Both the position numbers and the translations under genes were made by a program. From DATKWS01 sp035529435 (GTDB lineage: Bacteria > Krumholzibacteriota > Krumholzibacteriia > Krumholzibacteriales > Krumholzibacteriaceae): a stretch of 25,062 nucleotides of DNA. Shown here piece after piece: positions 7,958 through 14,724 of this stretch. Numbering within the stretch: position 1 is the first letter of the stretch; the number at the start of each line of letters is the position of its first letter. The stretch is from positions 1 through 25,062 of the forward strand of contig DATKWS010000117.1 of NCBI GenBank assembly GCA_035529435.1, in the 5' to 3' direction. The notes beneath the pieces are model-generated. The model saw only the letters and a list, made by a program, of their open reading frames with translations, did no database searches and was not told the DNA's origin.

Positions 7958-8905
7958 ATGATGAAAGCAGCGATGATCTTCCCCGGTCAGGGATCACAGT
8001 ACGTCGGGATGGGAAAGGACCTGGTCGAGAAATTCCCCGCCGTCGCCGATGTGTACCGCGAGGCGGATGACATGCTGCACTACCCGCTCTCGCGGCTCTG
8101 CTTCCAGGGCGATCCGGAGGTTCTCACACAGACGAGAAATGCGCAACCCGCGATACTGCTTCACAGCATCGCCGTGCTCGGCATCCTGCGCGACGAGGCC
8201 GGTGCGGAGCCGGCGATCACGGCCGGCCACAGCCTCGGAGAGTACTCGGCGCTGGTGGCCGCGGGCGTGCTGTCCCCCATGGATGCGTTGCGCATCGTGC
8301 GCCGGCGCGGGGAATTGATGTTTGATGCGGGGCACCGGCAGCCGGGGACCATGGCCGCGGTGATCGGCATGACTCGGGAGGATGTTGAGGCGGTCTGCAG
8401 GGAAGCAACAACGGGCGATGCGATCGTCGTCGTCGCCAACGTGAATTCTCCCATGCAAATTGTGATCTCCGGGCACATCGATGCGGTGGGACGGGCCATG
8501 GAACTCGCCGGGTCGCGGGGCGCCAAGAAGACGATTCAGCTCAACGTGAGCGGGGCATTCCACTCCCCACTCGTGGAGCCCGCACAACGGGAGCTCGTCG
8601 AGTTCCTGGGACAATTCACGTTCAAGGAACCGGCCGTCGGGTTGGTGTGCAACGTCGATGCGAAGGTGATTCGGGACACGGAGGCGATCGTCAATGCCCT
8701 GTCACGGCAGTTGACAAATCCCGTTCTCTGGTCGGATTCGATGCAGGTGCTCACGGGCGGCTGGAAGGGGAGAATCATGGAGGTCGGACCGGGCACGGTG
8801 CTCTCCGGACTCATGAAGCGCACCGATCGGTCGAGGCCGGTCGAGGCGTGCGGCACGGCGGAGCAACTGGAGCACCTCATCGCCGTCGAGGTCGAACCGG
8901 CGTGA
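7958..8905 (+). CDS. fabD: Malonyl-CoA-ACP transacylase
   Basis: Moves the malonyl group from CoA to ACP, supplying extender units for FabH and FabF. It has PGQGSQ (residues 9-14), the nucleophile elbow GHSLGEYSAL with Ser92, the partner His202 in GAFHSPLV, and the GPGTVL segment near the C-terminus. At 315 aa it is typical. GGAGG (7949-7953) lies 4 bases before ATG 7958 and 7 bases before a second in-frame ATG at 7961. It is the third member of the plsX-fabH-fabD run. Confidence 0.97.
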   Translation: MMKAAMIFPGQGSQYVGMGKDLVEKFPAVADVYREADDMLHYPLSRLCFQGDPEVLTQTRNAQPAILLHSIAVLGILRDEAGAEPAITAGHSLGEYSALVAAGVLSPMDALRIVRRRGELMFDAGHRQPGTMAAVIGMTREDVEAVCREATTGDAIVVVANVNSPMQIVISGHIDAVGRAMELAGSRGAKKTIQLNVSGAFHSPLVEPAQRELVEFLGQFTFKEPAVGLVCNVDAKVIRDTEAIVNALSRQLTNPVLWSDSMQVLTGGWKGRIMEVGPGTVLSGLMKRTDRSRPVEACGTAEQLEHLIAVEVEPA

Positions 8906-8912
8906 TCTTCCC

Positions 8913-8941
8913 TTTACCTGTTTGTGAAAATTTGCTATAGG
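8913..8941 (+). promoter_or_regulatory. Possible internal promoter before fabG-acpP
   Basis: TTTACC (8913-8918) and TATAGG (8936-8941) are 17 bases apart, with a TG at 8933-8934 that would make an extended -10. Each hexamer matches four of six consensus positions. It lies in an AT-rich patch of the 47-base fabD-fabG gap and could give extra transcription of acpP, whose product is usually abundant. Confidence 0.3.
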
Positions 8942-8952
8942 AAACTATTTAG

Positions 8953-9696
8953 ATGCTGGGAATGGAAGGCAAGACGGCGCTGGTCACGGGGGCGGGGCGC
9001 GGCATCGGCCGCGATATCACGATGCTGCTCGGCGATTACGGCACGGACGTGGCGGCCGTGGACGTCAACGAGGAAGCCGCCGTCGAGACGGTATCCCTCC
9101 TCCGCGAGAAGGGGCGGGACGGCCTCGCCCTGCGCTGCGACGTGTCGGATCTGGATCAGGTCAAACGGTGCGTCGGAGACGTGCTGGAATGGCGGGACGG
9201 AATCGATTTTCTCGTCAACAACGCGGGGATCGCCCGCGACAATCTCCTGCTCCGAATGAGCGAGGCCGAGTGGAAGAGTGTGCTCGACGTCAATCTGACC
9301 GGCACCTTCAACTTCACGAAGGTTGTATTGCGGCACATGGTCAAGAAACGGTTCGGCCGCATCGTGAATATCTCGAGCGTGATCGGTGTGATGGGGAACG
9401 CCGGGCAGGCCAACTATGCCGCGAGCAAGGCGGGTGTGATCGGTTTCACAAAGGCGGTGGCCAAGGAGATCGCCGGACGTAACGTGACGGTGAATGCGAT
9501 CGCTCCGGGATATATCGAAACCGACATGACGGCCTCTCTTCCCGCGGAACGAACGGAAGAGATGCGTCGCTTGATCCCGCTCGGTTCTTTCGGAACCGGT
9601 ACCGACGTGGCGCGCGTCGTGCTGTTTCTCCTATCGGAGCTGGGCGGTTACGTGACGGGCCAGGTCGTGCACTGTGACGGTGGAATGGTAATGTAG
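8953..9696 (+). CDS. fabG: 3-oxoacyl-ACP reductase
   Basis: An NADPH-dependent short-chain dehydrogenase that reduces 3-oxoacyl-ACP in each elongation round. The cofactor motif TGAGRGIG is at residues 13-20, followed by NNAG and the Ser-Tyr-Lys active site (NISS, then YAASKAG), then the PGYIETDM loop. At 247 aa it is the standard FabG length. Its place between fabD and acpP supports FabG rather than another SDR. The start is weakly marked: AGGA lies about 10 bases upstream of ATG 8953. Confidence 0.96.
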   Translation: MLGMEGKTALVTGAGRGIGRDITMLLGDYGTDVAAVDVNEEAAVETVSLLREKGRDGLALRCDVSDLDQVKRCVGDVLEWRDGIDFLVNNAGIARDNLLLRMSEAEWKSVLDVNLTGTFNFTKVVLRHMVKKRFGRIVNISSVIGVMGNAGQANYAASKAGVIGFTKAVAKEIAGRNVTVNAIAPGYIETDMTASLPAERTEEMRRLIPLGSFGTGTDVARVVLFLLSELGGYVTGQVVHCDGGMVM

Positions 9697-9731
9697 GGAA
9701 GTGTCAACTCAAACAGGAGGTGCATCAGTCC

Positions 9732-9977
9732 ATGGCAAACGAAGGGATCGAAGAAGGGGTAAAGAAGGTTGTCGAGGAGCAGCTTTCGGTCAACCGGGAC
9801 CAGATCACGCGCGAGGCTTCTTTTATCGATGATCTCGGCGCCGACTCGCTTGATACGGTCGAGCTCGTCATGGCTCTCGAGGAGGAATTCGGTATCGAGA
9901 TTCCCGACGAGGAGGCGGAAAAGATTACAAAAGTCGGTGAAGCCATTGATTACATAACCGCCCACATCAGTGCGTAG
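9732..9977 (+). CDS. acpP: Acyl carrier protein
   Basis: An 81-aa acidic carrier protein that holds growing acyl chains on a 4'-phosphopantetheine arm. The attachment serine is Ser39 in GADSLDTVEL, the canonical DSL motif. The start is ATG 9732, because AGGAGGTG ends about 9 bases upstream; a GTG at 9720 overlaps that ribosome-binding site and would add four atypical residues. It is flanked by fabG and fabF as in most bacteria. Confidence 0.97.
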   Translation: MANEGIEEGVKKVVEEQLSVNRDQITREASFIDDLGADSLDTVELVMALEEEFGIEIPDEEAEKITKVGEAIDYITAHISA

Positions 9978-10029
9978 GGGCGCGTAGGCATCGGCGTAAT
10001 CCGGCATCAATCAAACAGCGGGGGAAAAG

Positions 10030-11274
10030 GTGTCTGCGAACGGCAGAAGGGTAGTTGTCACCGGAATGGGGCTCATCAGCCCGTGCGGCAAAAATGTCCA
10101 GGAGAGCTGGGAGAGTATCGTTACCGGGCGCTCGGGTATAGACAGGATCTCGGCGTTCGACGTCAGCGAATTCTCCAGCCAGATCGGTGGCGAGGTCAAG
10201 AACTTCGATCCACACGATTACATGGACAAGAAGGAAGCGCGCCGGATGGATCGATCCGTGCAGCTCGCGATAGCGGCTTCCATCGAGGCAATGGCCGGAA
10301 TTGAGAGGCAGCATTTCGATGACGACAGGTTCGGAACCATCATCGGGTCCGGCATCGGCGGGATCCGGACATTCGAACAGCAGCACGTGAACTTGATCGA
10401 GAAAGGTCCGTCCAAGATAAGTCCCTTCTTCATACCGATGATGATATCGGATATGGCCGCGGGACTGGTCTCGATCCGTCACGGTCTCAAGGGGCCGAAT
10501 TTCTGTACGACATCGGCATGCGCCTCGGGCGGTCATGCGATCAGCGACGCGTTCTTGTACGTGAAAAACGGCTACGCAGATGCAATACTCGCGGGGGGAA
10601 CGGAAGCGACGATCTCTCCGATGGCCCTCGGTGGATTCTGTTCTATGAAGGCGCTCTCCACGCGGAACGACGAGCCGCAGAGGGCAAGCAGGCCGTTCGA
10701 TATCGATCGTGACGGGTTTGTGATGTCGGAAGGGTGCGGCTTGGTCGTGCTGGAAGATCTGGGGCACGCCATCAAGCGGGGGGCGAACATTCTGGCGGAG
10801 ATGGTCAGTGCCGGGCTGACCGGCGATGCATACCACATGACGAGTCCCGTTCCGGGTGGAGTCGGGGCTGCGGCCGCCATGCGTACGGCGCTGGAACGTG
10901 CGGGGCTCAATCCCGGCGATATCGATTACATCAATGCGCACGGCACATCCACACGGTACAATGACAAGGCCGAGGCGGAGGCGATCCAGAGTGTGTTCGG
11001 CGGGGACATGAACGGTCTGAAGGTGAGTTCGACGAAATCAACGACCGGACATCTGCTCGGTGCGGCGGCCGGCCTGGAATTTATCACGACGGTCAAGTCC
11101 ATCGGTGATCAAATAGTGCCGCCGACGGCGAATCTGGAAAACATCGATCCGGATTGTGCGCTGAGCCACGTACCAATCACGGCCGAGAAGCGGGAGATCG
11201 TTCGCGCCATCAGCAACTCGTTCGGATTCGGTGGGCATAACGTCAGTATCATTCTGAAGAAATACGAATCGTAG
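10030..11274 (+). CDS. fabF: 3-oxoacyl-ACP synthase II
   Basis: Beta-ketoacyl-ACP synthase II, which extends acyl-ACP chains with malonyl-ACP. The Cys-His-His active site is intact: Cys164 in TSACASGGHA, His304 in NAHGTST and His341 in TTGHLLGAAAG. The N-terminus (RRVVVTGMGLISPCG) aligns with the family, supporting the GTG start at 10030, which follows a GGGGAA stretch. At 414 aa it is normal. It closes the fab run; rnc begins 19 bases later. Confidence 0.97.
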   Translation: MSANGRRVVVTGMGLISPCGKNVQESWESIVTGRSGIDRISAFDVSEFSSQIGGEVKNFDPHDYMDKKEARRMDRSVQLAIAASIEAMAGIERQHFDDDRFGTIIGSGIGGIRTFEQQHVNLIEKGPSKISPFFIPMMISDMAAGLVSIRHGLKGPNFCTTSACASGGHAISDAFLYVKNGYADAILAGGTEATISPMALGGFCSMKALSTRNDEPQRASRPFDIDRDGFVMSEGCGLVVLEDLGHAIKRGANILAEMVSAGLTGDAYHMTSPVPGGVGAAAAMRTALERAGLNPGDIDYINAHGTSTRYNDKAEAEAIQSVFGGDMNGLKVSSTKSTTGHLLGAAAGLEFITTVKSIGDQIVPPTANLENIDPDCALSHVPITAEKREIVRAISNSFGFGGHNVSIILKKYES

Positions 11275-11293
11275 GTGAGGTGTTATCTCGCCC

Positions 11294-12067
11294 ATGCGTC
11301 GACTGCTCGAAAGTCTGCGGAGGCTCTTTGGCTCCGGGACTATCGGAGAAAAGATACCGGAGCATATAGCGAAGGTCGAGGATCGGATCGGATACCGGTT
11401 CAAGATGAAGGGTCTGCTCGTCGAAGCACTCACGCACCGCTCGATCCTCGGAGATCTCGATCCGGGGCAGGAGAGGATTACCTACGAGCGCCTGGAATTC
11501 CTCGGTGATTCGGTGCTATCCCTGTTGACGAGCGATTACCTGATCAGGCAGTATCCGGGGGAGGACGAGGGACAGCTCACCAAGAAAAAATCACTGCTCG
11601 TGAGCCAGGGCGTTCTGGTGAAAAAGGCCGAGGAGATCGGGCTCAAGGAACATATCATCGTGAGCGAGAATGCGTCTCGCAGCGGCGTCGCCGAACAGGA
11701 CTCGGTTCAGACGGCGACGCTCGAGGCGCTGATCGGTGCGATCTACCTTGACGGTGGGCTCACCGAGGCGCGTCGATTCGTCGAGAAGGTCATACTGACG
11801 GACATCGACGAGTTTCTCGAGCACCGGGATCATATCAACTACAAGAGCATCCTGCAGGAATTCACGCAATCCAAGTTCCGGAGCTATCCCACCTACCAGG
11901 TCGAGTCGACCAAGGGCCCGGAGCATAACAAGATATTTCTGGTGAAGGTCAGGGTCGATGGAAGGATCCTCGGCAAGGGGAGGGGGCGGAGCAAGAGGGA
12001 TGCGGAGCAGATGGCCGCCAAGGAGGCTCTCGACCGGTTGGAGGAAGAACCACGGGGGGCGCCGTGA
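11294..12067 (+). CDS. rnc: Ribonuclease III
   Basis: A double-strand-specific endoribonuclease that processes rRNA and structured mRNAs. The nuclease domain has the signature ERLEFLGDSVL at residues 65-75, giving Glu65, Glu68 and Asp72 (E. coli Glu38, Glu41 and Asp45). The second metal-site helix reads TATLEALIGAIYLDGG, with Glu144 matching E. coli Glu117, but Ala141 stands where Asp114 is expected. The dsRNA-binding domain occupies about residues 178-250. At 257 aa it is full length. The order acpP-fabF-rnc is common. The stop overlaps the next gene by 4 bases (GTGA). The ribosome-binding site is unclear, with GAGGTG about 11 bases upstream. Confidence 0.95.
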   Translation: MRRLLESLRRLFGSGTIGEKIPEHIAKVEDRIGYRFKMKGLLVEALTHRSILGDLDPGQERITYERLEFLGDSVLSLLTSDYLIRQYPGEDEGQLTKKKSLLVSQGVLVKKAEEIGLKEHIIVSENASRSGVAEQDSVQTATLEALIGAIYLDGGLTEARRFVEKVILTDIDEFLEHRDHINYKSILQEFTQSKFRSYPTYQVESTKGPEHNKIFLVKVRVDGRILGKGRGRSKRDAEQMAAKEALDRLEEEPRGAP

Positions 12068-12549
12068 CTGAAACGAACAAGAAGAATCCGCCGTTCATCT
12101 TCGGTGGAGATCCCGGTGTGTTCTGCGAGGAATGCCGGCTCCCGTGCGGTCTTGCCGGGATAAACATCGACTGCCACCGCCGCCTGTTCCTCCAGGGTCT
12201 GGTACGATGCTCGTATTTCGTGCACGGGTACTGCTTTCTGATCGATCAACCGGGATGCGTATTCGATAACGGCGGGAGACATGACACGTACTGGTTGCGG
12301 CTGCTCAATGATTATTTCCACAATACCGGCGGTACGGCGGAGGATGAAACGTTTCGTACGCATCGCAAAGAGGTCGAGAAACTCGTATTCGATCAGATCG
12401 AACAGCAGAATGTATATCTCTGCCGGTATCTCGAGGAATACTATCACCGGGTCATGGAAACCGGCGGCGGTCTCTCCGAGGAGATGCTCTCGAAACTCGA
12501 TACGGCGTATCTTTCCCTCCTCAAGGGTATCAGCAGGAAAACCGATTAA
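12064..12549 (+). CDS. Cysteine-rich protein of unknown function, coupled to rnc
   Basis: A 161-aa protein I do not recognise. The N-terminal 65 residues hold seven cysteines (21, 24, 28, 37, 49, 57, 65), including CEECRLPC, plus histidines at 38 and 54, suggesting a zinc or iron-sulfur site. The rest is mainly helical and charged, with an aromatic YLCRYLEEYYH segment near 118-128. There is no signal peptide or membrane segment. The GTG start overlaps the rnc stop (GTGA), so it is probably translated with RNase III. It is the last gene of the rightward lipid cluster. The coding frame is supported by tight coupling and even composition; the function is unknown. Confidence 0.75.
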   Translation: MTETNKKNPPFIFGGDPGVFCEECRLPCGLAGINIDCHRRLFLQGLVRCSYFVHGYCFLIDQPGCVFDNGGRHDTYWLRLLNDYFHNTGGTAEDETFRTHRKEVEKLVFDQIEQQNVYLCRYLEEYYHRVMETGGGLSEEMLSKLDTAYLSLLKGISRKTD

Positions 12550-12611
12550 TCAATTCCCCGTCCTGAATAATCATCCGTGAATGGTCGGCGCCGGCTGTGG
12601 CCGGAAACGGC

Positions 12612-13934
12612 TCAGAATCGATACGCGCCCGAGGCGACCACCTCGAGAATCTCGCGTTTCTGCAGCAGTTCACCCGTATCGCGTTCGTACCCGCCGATGG
12701 CGACGCCTATGTCCAGGGTGAGGACCCGGTCGATGAGCGCTCCCGCACCGAAGGTGAACCGGTGGCGTTCGCGTTCCACCTCGAAATCGGCGATCGTCGT
12801 CTCGGGGAAGTCATCGACGATGCGGGTGAGCTCCTCGGCCGTGGAGAGGATCAGCGGCGTATAGGCGTAGCCGCCGCGGAGCCGGATCGGGTACCAGGGG
12901 AGCGCGACCTCCGCGCCGATGCTGAAGTTCCATACATCGTCGAGTGCGTGCCCGCCGCTCGAATCGAATTCATCGATGATCCTGAGACCCTCGCGCTTTG
13001 TCTGCGAGAAGGGTATGAAGGCGGCATCCGCCGAGATGAGAACGGGCTCGACGGCGACGGCGATACCGCCGCGGAAGGTCATGGGGAGCGTGTACTCCTC
13101 GTCGATCAGGCTGTATTCGGGATCGGTCGTCCATCCCTCGTACGTCCCCGTTTTATAATCGCCCTCGTAGCTCGTGATGGCGTCACCGCCGTAGGAGAGC
13201 CACGTGGGCGTCGAGACGGCCAGGCCGGCGCGGACGTGCTCGTTGATACGGACGAGCATGCCGAAATTGACGCTGATTCCATCGAGGTCCAGCTTCACGT
13301 CATCGGCCCAGTAGGCGATCGAGTCATTCCCCTCGGAAACGACGTTATCGACGAAGTCCAGCGACTGGTCCCAGATCACCAGCCCGACTCCGAGCGAGAC
13401 CATGGGGGACACGTCTGCGCCGATGCCGACATGGTACTGGTACACGGAACCTGATTGCGTATATATATTCTCGGTCCTGTTGTTGGTGTCGATGACATCC
13501 TTCGTCATCAGCTCGATGTCGGAGCCCCCCGTTCTGAATACGCCGAAACCGAGGACGAGGCTCCCGCGGTACGTCGGGTAGGGGTAGACGATCGCGACGT
13601 GACCGAGTGATGTGGTCGAGCTCGTCATGCTGGTGGGGAAGCCGAGATATTCGCTGGATGCATCGTTTCTCGTATGGTGGAAACCGAATGACAGTTCCTT
13701 GCGTTTGACCTGCGCGAGTCCGGCCGGGTTGTACAGCAGCGCGAATGCGTCGTCGCAGACGGCGGTGTACGCGCCCCCCATCGAATAGGGGCGGCCCCCG
13801 GTGCCGGGGGAGTAGAGGATACCCAGCCTCTCGAGGGTGAGGGCGTACTGGATCTGTCCGTACGCCGTCCCGGCGAAGATCAAGATCACGCTCAGCACAA
13901 CCGAACACACAGTACAGAGTTTCTTTGTAATCAT
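12612..13934 (-). CDS. Outer-membrane beta-barrel protein, PorV/FadL (OmpP1)-like
   Basis: A 440-aa exported protein. Residues 1-26 are a Sec signal peptide (KK, hydrophobic core, likely cleavage after AYG). The mature N-terminus carries RPYSMGGAYTAVCDDAFAL and YNPAGLA, the hallmark of the OmpP1/FadL/PorV-like families, in which such proteins are barrels for hydrophobic transport or secretion-system partners. The remainder alternates in the manner of amphipathic strands and ends in GAYRF; a C-terminal Phe is the usual BAM assembly signal. It is encoded on the minus strand and its ATG overlaps the stop of the upstream lipoprotein gene (ATGA), so the two form an operon. The exact substrate or partner cannot be told from sequence. 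Confidence 0.82.
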   Translation of the reverse strand: MITKKLCTVCSVVLSVILIFAGTAYGQIQYALTLERLGILYSPGTGGRPYSMGGAYTAVCDDAFALLYNPAGLAQVKRKELSFGFHHTRNDASSEYLGFPTSMTSSTTSLGHVAIVYPYPTYRGSLVLGFGVFRTGGSDIELMTKDVIDTNNRTENIYTQSGSVYQYHVGIGADVSPMVSLGVGLVIWDQSLDFVDNVVSEGNDSIAYWADDVKLDLDGISVNFGMLVRINEHVRAGLAVSTPTWLSYGGDAITSYEGDYKTGTYEGWTTDPEYSLIDEEYTLPMTFRGGIAVAVEPVLISADAAFIPFSQTKREGLRIIDEFDSSGGHALDDVWNFSIGAEVALPWYPIRLRGGYAYTPLILSTAEELTRIVDDFPETTIADFEVERERHRFTFGAGALIDRVLTLDIGVAIGGYERDTGELLQKREILEVVASGAYRF

Positions 13935-14515
13935 TGCAGCTTCCTTTTCTTGTCCCGGCGCGTTTCATCACCGGTACCGGCCTCGTCCTCGAGCCCCGTA
14001 TCACCGCTGTCGGATTTTCTCTTCAGATCGGGCGCCCCGTCATCCTTCTCTCTTTTACTCGTGCGCTTCGTTTTTGTTGCCGTTTTTTCACGTATTTTCG
14101 TCTGGTTCTCATCGGTACTCCCGCGCGTCTCGCCCGACTCCTTTTTTTCCTTGATGCCGTCACTCGGGTCTTTGCGCTTGACTCCCATTGGACTCGTGAC
14201 GTTCGCGTCGTCGCGGAGCTTGAGATTCATGTCCTGGATCGCCTGTCGAATCGGCACCCCGCCCTCGTCGTCGCTCACGATGACTGCATCGTACCACCAC
14301 GGCAGCGCGTAGTAGTCCCACCAGGCATCCGAGTAAAGTGGTTCATGGGGATCGAAATGGTAATACCGCTCGTGGCACTGGGTGCAGCTTCTGAAATCGG
14401 TGTACTCGTATCCATCATCGGTTGATGGGTGCCTGAGCATCGTGTAGCATCCTGCGAGCAGTACCGCCATGCAGGCGAGCAGCGCCATGCGAAGCATACG
14501 TGTGGGATAAATCAT
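13931..14515 (-). CDS. Lipoprotein with a CxxCH motif and charged tail
   Basis: A 194-aa predicted lipoprotein. Its signal peptide ends in the lipobox LAGC with Cys23 as the lipidated residue. Residues 44-48 read CTQCH, the covalent haem c attachment pattern, followed by a Tyr/Trp/His-rich stretch (HERYYHFDPHEP, then AWWDYY and PWWYD) up to about 76. Residues 110-194 are Lys/Glu/Asp/Thr-rich, low in complexity and probably disordered. A single CxxCH can also be a zinc site, so haem binding is a hypothesis. The start is supported by GAGGTG 8 bases upstream and a perfect promoter. The stop overlaps the barrel gene's start by 4 bases. I do not recognise a named family. Confidence 0.72.
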   Translation of the reverse strand: MIYPTRMLRMALLACMAVLLAGCYTMLRHPSTDDGYEYTDFRSCTQCHERYYHFDPHEPLYSDAWWDYYALPWWYDAVIVSDDEGGVPIRQAIQDMNLKLRDDANVTSPMGVKRKDPSDGIKEKKESGETRGSTDENQTKIREKTATKTKRTSKREKDDGAPDLKRKSDSGDTGLEDEAGTGDETRRDKKRKLQ

Positions 14516-14534
14516 CTTCCAATCACCTCACCCC

Positions 14535-14563
14535 ATTATAGGCGACAGCCCCGGAATTGTCAA
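14535..14563 (-). promoter_or_regulatory. Perfect-consensus sigma-70-type promoter for the lipoprotein/barrel operon
   Basis: Read on the minus strand, TTGACA (14563-14558) and TATAAT (14540-14535) are both exact consensus with an ideal 17-base spacer. Transcription should start near 14528, leaving only about 13 untranslated bases that include the GAGGTG ribosome-binding site for ATG 14515. Confidence 0.85.
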
Positions 14564-14616
14564 TGAACGGCTCTGTCACATCCCGGTGGCGGCTTCGCGT
14601 CCGGTTCCGTCATGCA

Positions 14617-14632
14617 GCGGGGCTCTCCCCGC
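14617..14632 (+). other. GC-rich hairpin in the divergent intergenic region
   Basis: GCGGGG and CCCCGC form a perfect 6-bp stem with a CTCT loop, flanked by TTCCG and CGGAA that can extend the fold across an asymmetric bulge. It lies between the two divergent promoters of the 209-base gap (14516-14724), downstream of no gene, and has no T-run on either strand. A role as a protein site or transcription barrier is possible but unproven. I see nothing else in this gap beyond the two promoters. Confidence 0.35.
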
Positions 14633-14670
14633 CGGAAGGTGGAGCAAACGAAAAATATATGGTATACCGT

Positions 14671-14699
14671 TTGCCGAAGTCGATGCCATGCGATATAAT
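14671..14699 (+). promoter_or_regulatory. Sigma-70-type promoter for the TPR/LolB/sigma operon
   Basis: TATAAT (14694-14699) is exact consensus and TTGCCG (14671-14676) matches four of six, with a 17-base spacer. Predicted transcription starts near 14706, just upstream of GAAAGGA (14711-14717) and GTG 14725. This fixes the start of the TPR gene and rules out the longer upstream reading frame. Confidence 0.68.
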
Positions 14700-14724
14700 A
14701 CACTGTGGGAGAAAGGATGCGAAT

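Noticed and set aside
12591..12604. Hairpin between the convergent cysteine-rich gene and barrel gene as a two-way terminator
   Set aside because: Only a 5-bp stem (CCGGC/GCCGG) with no T-run on either side.
12597..13454. A 285-codon plus-strand open frame opposite the barrel gene
   Set aside because: The minus-strand protein has a signal peptide, family motifs and a C-terminal Phe; the plus frame is an acidic shadow with none.
14557..14724. Extension of the TPR protein upstream of GTG 14725
   Set aside because: It would be translated through the promoter, would bury the signal peptide 56 residues inside the protein, and has no ribosome-binding site.
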